Shown piece by piece: positions 12,281 to 19,588 of a DNA stretch of 21,694 bases. Below the pieces are notes generated by a model. That model saw nothing but the letters and a program-made list of their open reading frames with translations, had not been told where the DNA came from and did not search any database. The number at the start of each line of letters is the position of its first letter. Position 1 is the first letter of the stretch. The DNA lies in NCBI GenBank assembly GCA_964505035.1, contig CAZDGK010000022.1, positions 1 through 21,694 on the forward strand, in the 5' to 3' direction. The stretch comes from CAZDGK01 sp964505035 (lineage in GTDB: Bacteria; Patescibacteriota; Saccharimonadia; UBA4664). The translations under genes were made by a program, and so were the position numbers.

Positions 12281-12685
12281 ATGGACCATCTTCGCCGCTC
12301 CGATGGGTTTACGTTGCTCGAGCTGATCATCGCGGCCGCAGTGATGAGCATTACGGTCATGTCCATCTATCAATTTTTCATCTCGGTGCGCGACATTAAC
12401 CGCTTTGCCAGCAACTTGGTCGTGGTTAACCAGGTTGCTAACCAGCAGATGGAAGTGTATCGCAATACGGCATACAACGACCTGACCGTGGGCACAACGT
12501 CAGTCGCGAGTATTTTGACGCCATACCCACAGCTGCATACGCCGCGATCGGCGTCGGTGACGATCACTGAGCCGCAGGTTAATGGCTACAAGCAGGTGGT
12601 GCTGACGATTACGTACACCGACAAAGGTGGCCTCAAGACCGACGAGGTGACGACGCTGATCGCGGCGCGGGGGGTCAATAAGTGA
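12281..12685 (+). CDS. Minor pilin (PilV/GspI-like)
   Basis: From ATG 12281 this is a 134-aa prepilin. A short leader MDHLRRSDG precedes FTLLELIIAAAVMSITVMSI with Glu5, then a beta-rich head. An upstream in-frame ATG at 12251 was rejected because it lies before the perfect -10, and prepilin leaders are short. No Shine-Dalgarno site is present; the message is probably leaderless. Minor pilins form a tip complex that starts assembly. Assignment to PilV/GspI rests on size and on position as the first of three minor pilins. Its TGA overlaps the GTG of the next gene (GTGA), so the two are coupled. Confidence 0.82.
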   Translation: MDHLRRSDGFTLLELIIAAAVMSITVMSIYQFFISVRDINRFASNLVVVNQVANQQMEVYRNTAYNDLTVGTTSVASILTPYPQLHTPRSASVTITEPQVNGYKQVVLTITYTDKGGLKTDEVTTLIAARGVNK

Positions 12686-13377
12686 GCCCGGCGGCCCTGA
12701 GCAACCGGGGGTTTTCGTTGATCGAGGTATTGGTGGCGATATCGATCAGCGGCCTGATGCTGCTGGTGCTCGGTAACTTTCTGACCAACGGCATCCGCTC
12801 GGCCAACCAGGACTACAACCAGACCGTGGTGCTGGTAAACACCAAGGCGGCCGTAGAGTCGGTGGCGCGGTTCGTGCGGGAGGCTAAGTCGGTGGAGGCC
12901 TCCAATTCGCAGCCGGACTCTCACTCCCCAGGCGCACCGGGCAACTTGTATAGCTGGAGTGGCACGGCGGGGTCGGGCGCTACATTGATCCTGGCTATCC
13001 CGTCGCGGGACACCAACAACAACCTGATTTATATTGATGGCTTGCATAATAGCCTGTACACCGACGACGTGATCTTCTACCTGGACTCGACGACGCACCG
13101 GCTGTACAAGCGAGTGATTGCCAACACCTCGGCCACCGGCAACAAGGCCAAGACAACCTGCCCGCCAGCGTCGGCGACGGCCGGGTGCCCAGCCGATTCG
13201 GTGATCGTGGAAGACGTCGCCAACCTGACGACCTCGTACCTTGATGGCAATGGCAACTCAGTGTCGGTGCCCACCGGCACTGAAGCGGTGCACTATACAG
13301 TGACGGAAAGTAAACTGATTGGTCCACGCACGTATACGAGCTCGTATACCACTACGGCAACCTTGAGGAACAAATAG
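12682..13377 (+). CDS. Minor pilin (PilW/GspJ-like)
   Basis: The 231-aa protein begins MSPAALSNRG and is cleaved before FSLIEVLVAISISGLMLLVL, with Glu5 present. The head is larger, as in PilW/GspJ proteins, with VESVARFVREAKSV after the stalk (about 59-72) as in that family. Two cysteines lie in TCPPASATAGCP (about 158-168). The start is GTG overlapping the previous stop by 4 nt. The protein ends one base before the next start. The three genes 12281-14782 thus form a coupled minor-pilin set, likely the tip-priming complex. The exact class is inferred. Confidence 0.8.
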   Translation: MSPAALSNRGFSLIEVLVAISISGLMLLVLGNFLTNGIRSANQDYNQTVVLVNTKAAVESVARFVREAKSVEASNSQPDSHSPGAPGNLYSWSGTAGSGATLILAIPSRDTNNNLIYIDGLHNSLYTDDVIFYLDSTTHRLYKRVIANTSATGNKAKTTCPPASATAGCPADSVIVEDVANLTTSYLDGNGNSVSVPTGTEAVHYTVTESKLIGPRTYTSSYTTTATLRNK

Positions 13378-13378
13378 C

Positions 13379-14782
13379 ATGAAGCAACCAACGCCGACAG
13401 AAGCCAAGCAGAGTGGGTTTATCCTGATATTGACACTCATCCAGTCGCTGGTGGTGCTGACGGTGCTGACGGGCGTGATGACGCTGGCACTGTACAATCT
13501 CGGGGCGGCGAAGCGGGCGATGTACATCACTAACGCGACGTACGCGGCCGAGGCTGGCGCGGACCGGGCAATGTACCAGATCAACCAGGATGATACCTAC
13601 ACAGGCACCAACACGTCTTGCCCAGTAACTAGCACTGGCTCGAACCCGGTCACCCTCTATAACGACACGACGGGCCGGGCGACGTATGAGACGTGCGTGG
13701 TAGCCGGATCAATTAGCAACGAGAAGATTGTGTATGCGGTCGGCAAGGTGTATGTGCCAGCGTCGTCGACCTCGCCCAAATCGATCAAGACGGTGCGGCT
13801 GATCGCGGAGGGGACCCCGGCCGGAACCTACTCCGTGCAAACGGGGCCGGGTGGGCTTACCATGATAAACTCGGCCACGATTACGATTGGGCCGATTCTC
13901 ATCGGCGGCTTCCTGAATATGAACAATACGGCGCGGATCGGGTCGGCGGCGGCGCCGGTGGGTGTGGATGTGGCCAACATGCGCTGCCCGACGCCGGTAA
14001 ATGCCAGCTGGCCGCAAATATGCTCTAGTGGCACTCAGGACAACCCCATCACCATGAACAACACTGCGCATATCTACGGCGACGTGCAGGCCAACGGCCA
14101 AATCAACACCAGCGGGCTGTCGAACGGGGGCCTGGTGGCGTCGAGCGGCGTGCCGACGGTGACGTTGCCCGACTATGACCGGGCCTCGCAAAAGGCCGCC
14201 GTGACGAGCACATTGACCAGCGGCAATGCTTCGTGCAGCGGTAGCGCTAGCAAGAGCTGGGCGGCCAATGTGCACGTGACAGGTGATGTGACAACGAAGA
14301 ATAGCTGCACGATCACCATCTCGGGCAATGCGTGGATTGACGGTAACCTTACTATGAATAACACCTCAACGTTTAAGGTGGCGGACACGGCGACCACGCG
14401 ACCGACGGTGATGGTGGATGGCTCAAGCGGTATTACGCTCAACAACCAGGTGGTGATCGCGACGAATGCGGCGGGTATCGGCATCGACTTTATTACGTTC
14501 TACTCCGGCAATGGCTGCTCGCCGGACTGTGGTAGCGTGACAGGGCCTAACCTGAATACGGCGATGGGGATCACCACCATCAACATTGGCAACCAGGGTT
14601 TGGCGCCAAACAGCACATTCTATGCCCGCTGGTCTGGACTGACGCTGGGCCAGAGTGGCAATATCGGCTCGATCCTGGCTCAGGCGATTACGCTAAATAA
14701 CACGGGTAATATTACGTTTGGCAGTGCCAGTAGCCTCAGCTCAATATATTCGTGGGATGTACGTTACTACGAAACGCTGTAG
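13379..14782 (+). CDS. PilX-like minor pilin with large repetitive head, possible tip adhesin
   Basis: The 467-aa protein has an N-terminal leader ending SG, then FILILTLIQSLVVLTVLTG and the AAEAGADRAMYQI segment (56-68) typical of PilX-type N-termini. Glu5 is absent, as in many PilX and GspK proteins. The head of about 300 residues carries a recurring NN(T/Q) motif (MNNT at 181, 226 and 326, LNNQ at 354, LNNT at 439) on strands rich in Gly, Thr and Asn, which suggests a right-handed beta-solenoid. Cysteines (about 81, 106, 203, 215, 286, 310, 380, 384) may form disulfides. Size and position suggest a pilus-tip adhesin; this is inference. The ATG lies one base after the previous stop, so it is coupled. 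Confidence 0.78.
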   Translation: MKQPTPTEAKQSGFILILTLIQSLVVLTVLTGVMTLALYNLGAAKRAMYITNATYAAEAGADRAMYQINQDDTYTGTNTSCPVTSTGSNPVTLYNDTTGRATYETCVVAGSISNEKIVYAVGKVYVPASSTSPKSIKTVRLIAEGTPAGTYSVQTGPGGLTMINSATITIGPILIGGFLNMNNTARIGSAAAPVGVDVANMRCPTPVNASWPQICSSGTQDNPITMNNTAHIYGDVQANGQINTSGLSNGGLVASSGVPTVTLPDYDRASQKAAVTSTLTSGNASCSGSASKSWAANVHVTGDVTTKNSCTITISGNAWIDGNLTMNNTSTFKVADTATTRPTVMVDGSSGITLNNQVVIATNAAGIGIDFITFYSGNGCSPDCGSVTGPNLNTAMGITTINIGNQGLAPNSTFYARWSGLTLGQSGNIGSILAQAITLNNTGNITFGSASSLSSIYSWDVRYYETL

Positions 14783-14783
14783 A

Positions 14784-14792
14784 TGGTACAAT
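14784..14792 (+). promoter_or_regulatory. Extended -10 promoter of the pilM operon
   Basis: TGgTACAAT (TG at 14784-14785, TACAAT at 14787-14792) directly follows the PilX-like stop codon. The predicted start at about 14799 is one base before the ATG of a 7-codon frame. Confidence 0.5.
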
Positions 14793-14799
14793 AGGTAAA

Positions 14800-14823
14800 A
14801 TGCTTATGGCTAAGATTAGGTGA
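14800..14823 (+). other. Possible 7-codon upstream ORF before pilM
   Basis: ATG CTT ATG GCT AAG ATT AGG TGA would start at the predicted 5' end of the message. Its last bases, AGGTGA, are also the Shine-Dalgarno site of pilM (start 14834). Ribosomes ending here would sit on the pilM site, so a coupling or leader-peptide role is possible. Very short frames arise by chance. Confidence 0.25.
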
Positions 14824-14833
14824 GAATCCAGCA

Positions 14834-15889
14834 ATGCGCATCCCGTTGATCTACAAAGACCAGCCGCTGTTTGGGTTTGACCTGGGCACGCGGACGGCCA
14901 AGATGATCCAGCTGAAGCCATCCGGCAAGAGCATGCAAGTCCTGGGCTACGGATACGCGACCTTCCCGGAAGAGGCCATCGTGGAGGGCATCATTGTGGA
15001 CCCGGAGGAAATTGCCGAGGCCCTGAAGCCACTGCTACGGCAAATGAGCTACGGCAAAATCATGGCCAAGCGGGTGGCGACGGCGTTGCCATCGGCCAAG
15101 GTGTTTACACGGGTGCTGGAACTGCCGACGATGAATGCAGCCGACCTGGACGCGGCGGTGAAACTAGAGGCCGAGCAGTATGTGCCAGTCCCCTTGCCCG
15201 ACCTGTACATCGACTATGAAGTAGTGGAGCGTCAGAGCGAGCGGTCTGAGATATTGATGGTGGCGGCACCGCGGGCGATTGTGGACAGCTACATCAAGCT
15301 GTTTGACCTGATGCAGCTAGAGGTAGCGGCGATTGAATCGAGCCTGACGGCCGTGACGAGAGCGCTGCTGGCGGCCGCGCCACCAGAGCAAGTGACGCTG
15401 CTGGCAGACTTTGGCTCCAGCTCGATTGACCTAGCGGTGTATGACAAGGTAGTGCGGCTGACCGATACCATCGCGGTGGGCGGCGACACGTTTACGGCAC
15501 AATTGGTGAAGGACCTGGGCGTGACGCGCGAGCAGGCCAGCGAGGTGAAGTTTAAGTTTGGCCTCGGAAAGTCAGGGCTGCAGCCCAAGATTGATGTCGC
15601 GCTGAAGAAGCCAATTGACACGGTCTGCAGCGAGATCAAGCGGGTGCTGCGGTACTACGCTGAGCGGAGCGCCAATAAGCGCAGTGTGGAGGCTATCGTG
15701 GTGTCGGGCGGGAGCGCTAGTATGCCGGGCTTGATCGAGCGGCTCAACCAGGAGCTGAACATGCCGGTATCAGCGGCGGACCCGTGGGCTGGGCTGGAGC
15801 TCAAGCACATCCAGCAGGTCTCCAAGCTCGAGGCGCCGATGTACACGACCGCCATCGGGCTGGCGCGGGTGGAGGGGCTTCATGATTAA
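14834..15889 (+). CDS. pilM: Pilus assembly ATPase PilM (actin-like)
   Basis: The 351-aa FtsA-like ASKHA protein is of normal length. Phosphate-binding loop 1 is FDLGTRT (15-21), loop 2 is ADFGSSSID (191-199) and the adenosine motif is VSGGSAS (290-296). PilM is cytoplasmic and binds the N-terminal tail of PilN, linking the PilB motor to the alignment complex. AGGTGA lies 10 nt before the ATG. The end overlaps pilN by 8 nt. With pilN, pilO and the PilP-like gene it forms the classic pilM-N-O-P order. Confidence 0.96.
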   Translation: MRIPLIYKDQPLFGFDLGTRTAKMIQLKPSGKSMQVLGYGYATFPEEAIVEGIIVDPEEIAEALKPLLRQMSYGKIMAKRVATALPSAKVFTRVLELPTMNAADLDAAVKLEAEQYVPVPLPDLYIDYEVVERQSERSEILMVAAPRAIVDSYIKLFDLMQLEVAAIESSLTAVTRALLAAAPPEQVTLLADFGSSSIDLAVYDKVVRLTDTIAVGGDTFTAQLVKDLGVTREQASEVKFKFGLGKSGLQPKIDVALKKPIDTVCSEIKRVLRYYAERSANKRSVEAIVVSGGSASMPGLIERLNQELNMPVSAADPWAGLELKHIQQVSKLEAPMYTTAIGLARVEGLHD

Positions 15890-16424
15890 CCTGCTGCCGC
15901 CACCAATCAAAGAGCAGGTCCGGTACGCCAAGCTCAACCGGATGGCGCGGCGGTACCTGAACCTGGTGATCGAGGTAGCGGTGGTGCTGGTGATAGTGTT
16001 TGGCGCGAGCATTTACTTCCTGAACCAGCAAGCCACGGCGCTCGACAAGGATGTGGCGCAGAAGCAGGCTGACATCAAGAAGCTGGCGCCGGACCTCAAG
16101 CTAGCGCAGGCAGCTGCTGACCGGCTGAATGCAATCAAGGCGATCTCGGCTTCGCAGACGCGTTTCTCACTACTGCTAAGCGACCTGGCCAAGGTGCTGC
16201 CGACGGGCGTATCGCTCGACAGCATTACCCTAACTGGCGACGACACCAAGCCCGTGCGGGTGGGCGTGACGGGCAATACATACAACTCCATCCTGGCGTT
16301 CCGGAGTGCACTACTGACATCGCCACGCATCAGTGGCGTGGACCTGGAAAACGTGACGCAGGTCTCCCCGACGATGTTCGCTTCAAGCGTGGTGCTGGGC
16401 TTTAAGCCGGGGGAGGCGCGATGA
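15882..16424 (+). CDS. pilN: Pilus assembly protein PilN
   Basis: This is a 180-aa bitopic membrane protein. It begins MINLLPPPIKEQ, the conserved INLLP motif that docks into PilM. One membrane helix (about 26-47) is followed by a coiled coil (about 48-90) and a ferredoxin-like periplasmic domain containing SDLAKVLPTGVSLDSITLTG. The length is normal. GGAGG lies before the ATG inside the pilM end. The gene overlaps pilO by ATGA. PilN and PilO form heterodimers that align the machine. Confidence 0.94.
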   Translation: MINLLPPPIKEQVRYAKLNRMARRYLNLVIEVAVVLVIVFGASIYFLNQQATALDKDVAQKQADIKKLAPDLKLAQAAADRLNAIKAISASQTRFSLLLSDLAKVLPTGVSLDSITLTGDDTKPVRVGVTGNTYNSILAFRSALLTSPRISGVDLENVTQVSPTMFASSVVLGFKPGEAR

Positions 16425-16975
16425 AACCCAAGCAGTTTTTCTGGGTGCAAATTGGGCTGATCGCGGCGGTGCTGGGCGCGGCGGGGACTGGCTACTATTT
16501 CGCGCTGACGCACGTGCAGGCGACCAGCCAGATGGTAGCCACCAAGCTGGCCGACCAGCAGGAAGCCGAGAAGCAGCTGCAGTCGCTGGAGCGGATGAAG
16601 AACCAGTACAACCACGACATCGTGCCAATACTGCCGCTGATTGAAGGCGCACTGCCACCGGTGAAGAATCAGACCCAGATCCTGGCGCAGCTGCAGACGA
16701 TCGCGGCCGAGTCGGGCCTGACAATCTCGAGCATCACCTTCCCGAGTCCGGCTGGTCTGCCGACCGACACGTCACAGACCGTGAAGGCCGGACCCTACCT
16801 GGCACTGCCGGTGACATTCGCGGTGCAGGGCAGCTATGCGCAACTGCAGGCCTTCCTGACTAGGATTGAGACGCTCAGCCGCTTTACGAACGTCAATAAC
16901 TTGGCGATCACGCGGCCTGACAAGACCAAGCCAATCACCTACTCGCTGAATCTTAATGCCTACGTGAAGCCATAA
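16421..16975 (+). CDS. pilO: Pilus assembly protein PilO
   Basis: The 184-aa protein has a short basic N-terminus, one membrane helix (about 7-30), a coiled coil (about 35-70) and a ferredoxin-like domain. The latter includes LPPVKNQTQILAQLQTIA (about 76-93), ALPVTFAVQGSYAQLQAFL and the final strand YSLNLNAYVKP. The order after pilN and the ATGA overlap with it support the call. It should pair with PilN in the membrane. Confidence 0.93.
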   Translation: MKPKQFFWVQIGLIAAVLGAAGTGYYFALTHVQATSQMVATKLADQQEAEKQLQSLERMKNQYNHDIVPILPLIEGALPPVKNQTQILAQLQTIAAESGLTISSITFPSPAGLPTDTSQTVKAGPYLALPVTFAVQGSYAQLQAFLTRIETLSRFTNVNNLAITRPDKTKPITYSLNLNAYVKP

Positions 16976-16977
16976 CT

Positions 16978-17268
16978 ATGAACATGGATCTGAAGTTCAA
17001 TTTCAAACTCGACCCCAAGGTCATCTTGCCAATCTTGCGCATGGCGGGCCCCTATCTGACTGGGCTGGCGGTGATTGCCGTGTTTGGCTACACCGGCTGG
17101 GTGATCAACCAGGCGTTTAATGTGGAGCCGGCGGCGACGTCGACCATCCCGCCATCGAAGGCGGTGGTGTTCGACAAGCAAGCGGTGACAATTGTGAAGA
17201 ATCTGCAAGTGGTGCCGGGCGATGTGGCGCCGGTGCCGCTCGGCAAAACCGACCCGTTCGGCAACTAA
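16978..17268 (+). CDS. Minimal PilP-like membrane protein
   Basis: At 96 aa it has a single membrane helix (about 25-45), a short exported stretch and the C-terminal end LGKTDPFGN. PilP and GspC homology regions carry an (R/K)xDPF motif, and the gene sits in the pilP place after pilO. It lacks a lipobox Cys and the beta-domain that binds the PilQ secretin in Gram-negatives, which fits an organism without an outer membrane. The start follows the pilO stop by 2 nt with no Shine-Dalgarno site; an ATG at 16984 is an alternative. The PilP label is inference from position and the DPF motif. Confidence 0.65.
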   Translation: MNMDLKFNFKLDPKVILPILRMAGPYLTGLAVIAVFGYTGWVINQAFNVEPAATSTIPPSKAVVFDKQAVTIVKNLQVVPGDVAPVPLGKTDPFGN

Positions 17269-17277
17269 GACAGCAAG

Positions 17278-17307
17278 GCGGGCCCCCCGATGGGAGGGCC
17301 CGCGTTT
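17278..17307 (+). terminator. Terminator at the end of the pilus locus
   Basis: GCGGGCCC (17278-17285) pairs with GGGCCCGC (17296-17303), with an inner two-pair extension and a short TTT. It lies between convergent genes and may serve both strands, though the minus side has no T-tract. Confidence 0.65.
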
Positions 17308-17314
17308 CCGGACA

Positions 17315-17530
17315 TCAGTTGCAGGGTGCCAGCTGGCCGGGGAGGTAGTGCAAGTGGAAGCCGCCCGTGAACGGGACTAGGCTCCGACAGTCGGGACAGC
17401 GCCGCCTGGACTGGGTTGGCACCCGACTGGCCGCGACAGGCGCGACCGGCTGGGGCGTTTCCCGAGTGGGCAGAACTATCGCCCGGCTACACGGTAGGTG
17501 CTTGCGCACTCCCCCTCGCAATCGTGGCAT
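17315..17530 (-). CDS. Small possible zinc-ribbon protein
   Basis: The frame encodes 71 aa. The C-terminal half has CPDC (46-49), then HLHYLPG (60-66) and C70, a C-x2-C...H/C spacing like short zinc-ribbon proteins. The N-terminal half is basic and without features. AGGAG lies 4 nt before the ATG, and a very good promoter lies at 17574-17602, so the minus strand here is likely expressed. No homologue is recognised. It is convergent with the PilP-like gene and shares its terminator region. The frame could be noncoding, with the promoter serving a small RNA instead. Confidence 0.5.
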   Translation of the reverse strand: MPRLRGGVRKHLPCSRAIVLPTRETPQPVAPVAASRVPTQSRRRCPDCRSLVPFTGGFHLHYLPGQLAPCN

Positions 17531-17573
17531 GGATCTCCTAACTTGTGCGTCGACTGATGGTCAGGATCTTAGT

Positions 17574-17602
17574 ATCATACCACAATTTACTATTTTTGTA
17601 AA
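17574..17602 (-). promoter_or_regulatory. Strong promoter with overlapping palindrome
   Basis: On the minus strand TTTACA (17597-17602), a 17-nt spacer and TATGAT (17574-17579) are found, with TG one base before the -10. ATTTAC (17585-17590) and GTAAAT (17598-17603) form an inverted repeat over the -35 and spacer, a likely operator position. The stretch is AT-rich in a GC-rich region. The predicted leader is about 36 nt. Confidence 0.65.
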
Positions 17603-17606
17603 TATC

Positions 17607-19133
17607 TTAGGGCGTTGCGGGCGGCTGGGTGCCGGACTTGGGCTCGGCCGGTTTGGCGTCGGCTAGCGGCAGGCTACAACTGAAGGCTGTGCCATTGTGG
17701 GCCTCGGAATATTCGAGCTTGATGCTGCCACCCATGCGCTCAAGGATGAGCTTGGAGATGTAGAGGCCTAGACCGGTGCCCTGGGTATTGTCGCGGGTGA
17801 GAAGGTCGTCGGCGCCCTGCTGGAACTTGTGGAAGAGCAGGCGCTGGGCTTCCTCGCTCATGCCCTTGCCAGTGTCGATGACGAAGAAACGCAGGTGCCC
17901 ATCCTCGACCTTGGCCTTGATGGTGACGCCGCCCTGGTCGGTAAACTTGATGGCGTTGTCGACCAGATTGAAGAGGACTTGGTGGACCTTGGACTGGTCG
18001 GCGTAGACCTCGGGCAGCTTGCCGAGTGGGCTGGTGACATGCAGAGTGAGGCTTTTGGCCTTGGCAGCGGGCTCGAGCTCGCGAATGACAGCATCGACAG
18101 TGTCGACGAATGGGAAGGGTTGGACATTGAAGGTCATTTTGCCCTGCTCAAGCCTCGATGCGTCCAGGAAGTCATTGACGATGGCAATCATGCGGACACT
18201 GGACTCATGGATGTCGGCCATCATGGCCTTGACCTCGGGGTCCTTGAAATGCTTTTTGTAATACTCCTGCAGGATAGACGCATTGCCGCGGATGGCCGTG
18301 AGGGGGGTGCGGAGTTCGTGGCTGGCGAGCGAGAAGAATTCGTCCTTGGAGCGGTTCATGGCCTGCTCTTCGGTGACGTCCTCGACCAGCACGGTGCAGC
18401 CGATGATGTGCTGGTTGGGCTTGGGCTCGGTGGTGACGGGAGAAATGAAGACGCGGTAGAGGCGCTTGTTGGCCGAGACGTTGTGCATATGTAGGGGCTC
18501 ATGGCTCTGGAGGACTTTTTGCGAATTGTCCATGAGCTGGCGGATGAAACTCTCGTTGGAGGCTAGCTGGGCCTGGATGCGGTCGAGGTGGTCGGCATCG
18601 GAGACGGACAGGATGCCCTGCATGGCGGGATTGAAGGTGAGGATGTTGTTTTGGGCATCAGTCATGATGAAGCCGACGGGCAAGCTGTTGATGGAAGCCA
18701 GGAAGCGGGCGCGCTCTTCGTCGAGCTTCTGGGTGCGGTTGATGACGGTGTCGAGCACTTGGTTGAAGGAGCGGGCCAGGCCGCCAAGCTCGTCATTGGC
18801 GGAGGCGTCGGCGCGGACGGAGAAATCGCCGCGGACGATGCGAGCCGCCACATCAGTGAGGGCGGTGACGCGCTCGGATGCCAGCGGAGCGGCCGAGGCG
18901 GTGGGCGGCGGCTGGGGCGGGCGATGTAGCACGAGGTAGCCGACTAAGAGCAACATGGGGCCAGCCCAGAGCACGATGGCCCAGCCAATGAGGGCAACGT
19001 TGAGCTGCAGGAGGGCAGCATCGCCCCAGACGGCCAGGGCGCCCACGGCCAGGACGAGCAGCAAGCACCACACAAAGGCAGCGGCGGCGGCCACCACGGC
19101 GAGGTCGGTGCGGCGGATGTTCATAACTCTCAT
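17607..19133 (-). CDS. Orphan membrane sensor histidine kinase (HAMP-PAS-HisKA-HATPase)
   Basis: The 508-aa protein has two membrane helices (about 11-35 and 44-69) with almost no external loop. A HAMP-like segment (about 85-138) and a PAS domain (about 140-255) follow. The HisKA motif SHELRTPL contains the phospho-acceptor H272. The ATPase domain has the N box NLVDNAIKF (389-397), G1 DTGKGM (420-425) and G2 GTGLGLYI (452-459). All kinase motifs are intact. The tiny sensor loop suggests that it senses the membrane or the cytoplasm. No response regulator gene is in the window. ATG 19124 is an alternative start with a weak GAGAG. It is divergent from mscL with 31 nt between. Confidence 0.95.
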   Translation of the reverse strand: MRVMNIRRTDLAVVAAAAAFVWCLLLVLAVGALAVWGDAALLQLNVALIGWAIVLWAGPMLLLVGYLVLHRPPQPPPTASAAPLASERVTALTDVAARIVRGDFSVRADASANDELGGLARSFNQVLDTVINRTQKLDEERARFLASINSLPVGFIMTDAQNNILTFNPAMQGILSVSDADHLDRIQAQLASNESFIRQLMDNSQKVLQSHEPLHMHNVSANKRLYRVFISPVTTEPKPNQHIIGCTVLVEDVTEEQAMNRSKDEFFSLASHELRTPLTAIRGNASILQEYYKKHFKDPEVKAMMADIHESSVRMIAIVNDFLDASRLEQGKMTFNVQPFPFVDTVDAVIRELEPAAKAKSLTLHVTSPLGKLPEVYADQSKVHQVLFNLVDNAIKFTDQGGVTIKAKVEDGHLRFFVIDTGKGMSEEAQRLLFHKFQQGADDLLTRDNTQGTGLGLYISKLILERMGGSIKLEYSEAHNGTAFSCSLPLADAKPAEPKSGTQPPATP

Positions 19134-19164
19134 GCTACCATAAAGCTAAAGAAGGAGGCGTGGC

Positions 19165-19560
19165 GTGCTGAATGATTTCAAAGCGTTTTTGCTAAGGGGT
19201 AATGTGGTAGATCTGGCTGTCGCGGTGGTGGTCGGGGCGGCGTTTGGGTCGGTGGTGACGGCGCTGGTGACCAACCTGATCACGCCGCTGATCGCGGCGG
19301 TGGGCGGCCAGCCGGACTTTGGCGGCCTGAGCTTTACGATTAATGGCAGCCGGTTCGCGTACGGGGCGTTTCTGAACGCGCTGCTATCGTTTGTGATGAT
19401 CTCGGCAGTAGTGTTTTTCTTTGTGGTGAAGCCGATTAACCTGCTGCTGAAGCGGCTGCAAAGTGGCAAGGACAAGGAGCCAGAGCCGCGCGACCCGCAG
19501 ATTGAACTGCTGGAGGAGATCCGAGACTTGCTCAAAAGAAACACCCCGTCTAAACGCTAG
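19165..19560 (+). CDS. mscL: Large-conductance mechanosensitive channel MscL
   Basis: At 131 aa it is standard in length. The N-terminal amphipathic helix FKAFLLRGNVVDLAVAVVVG leads into TM1 (about 14-45). A periplasmic loop with GGLSFTINGSRFAYGAFLNA precedes TM2 (about 69-95), and the C-terminal charged helix is ELLEEIRDLLKR. MscL opens under membrane tension to release solutes in hypo-osmotic shock. The start is GTG with AAGGAGG 6 nt upstream. Its last codons and stop lie in a hairpin that serves as terminator for the opposite strand. It is divergent from the histidine kinase, which may or may not be linked in function. Confidence 0.96.
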   Translation: MLNDFKAFLLRGNVVDLAVAVVVGAAFGSVVTALVTNLITPLIAAVGGQPDFGGLSFTINGSRFAYGAFLNALLSFVMISAVVFFFVVKPINLLLKRLQSGKDKEPEPRDPQIELLEEIRDLLKRNTPSKR

Positions 19561-19568
19561 ACGGGGTG
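19534..19568 (-). terminator. Terminator for the minus strand, inside the mscL 3' end
   Basis: CACCCCGTCTA (19542-19552) pairs with TAGACGGGGTG (19558-19568) in an 11-bp stem. On the minus strand it is followed by TTTCTTTT, so it terminates the 19589-20131 gene. The plus strand has no T-tract. The mscL stop codon is part of the stem. Confidence 0.75.
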
Positions 19569-19588
19569 GGTAGGGCGGGCCTTCATCG

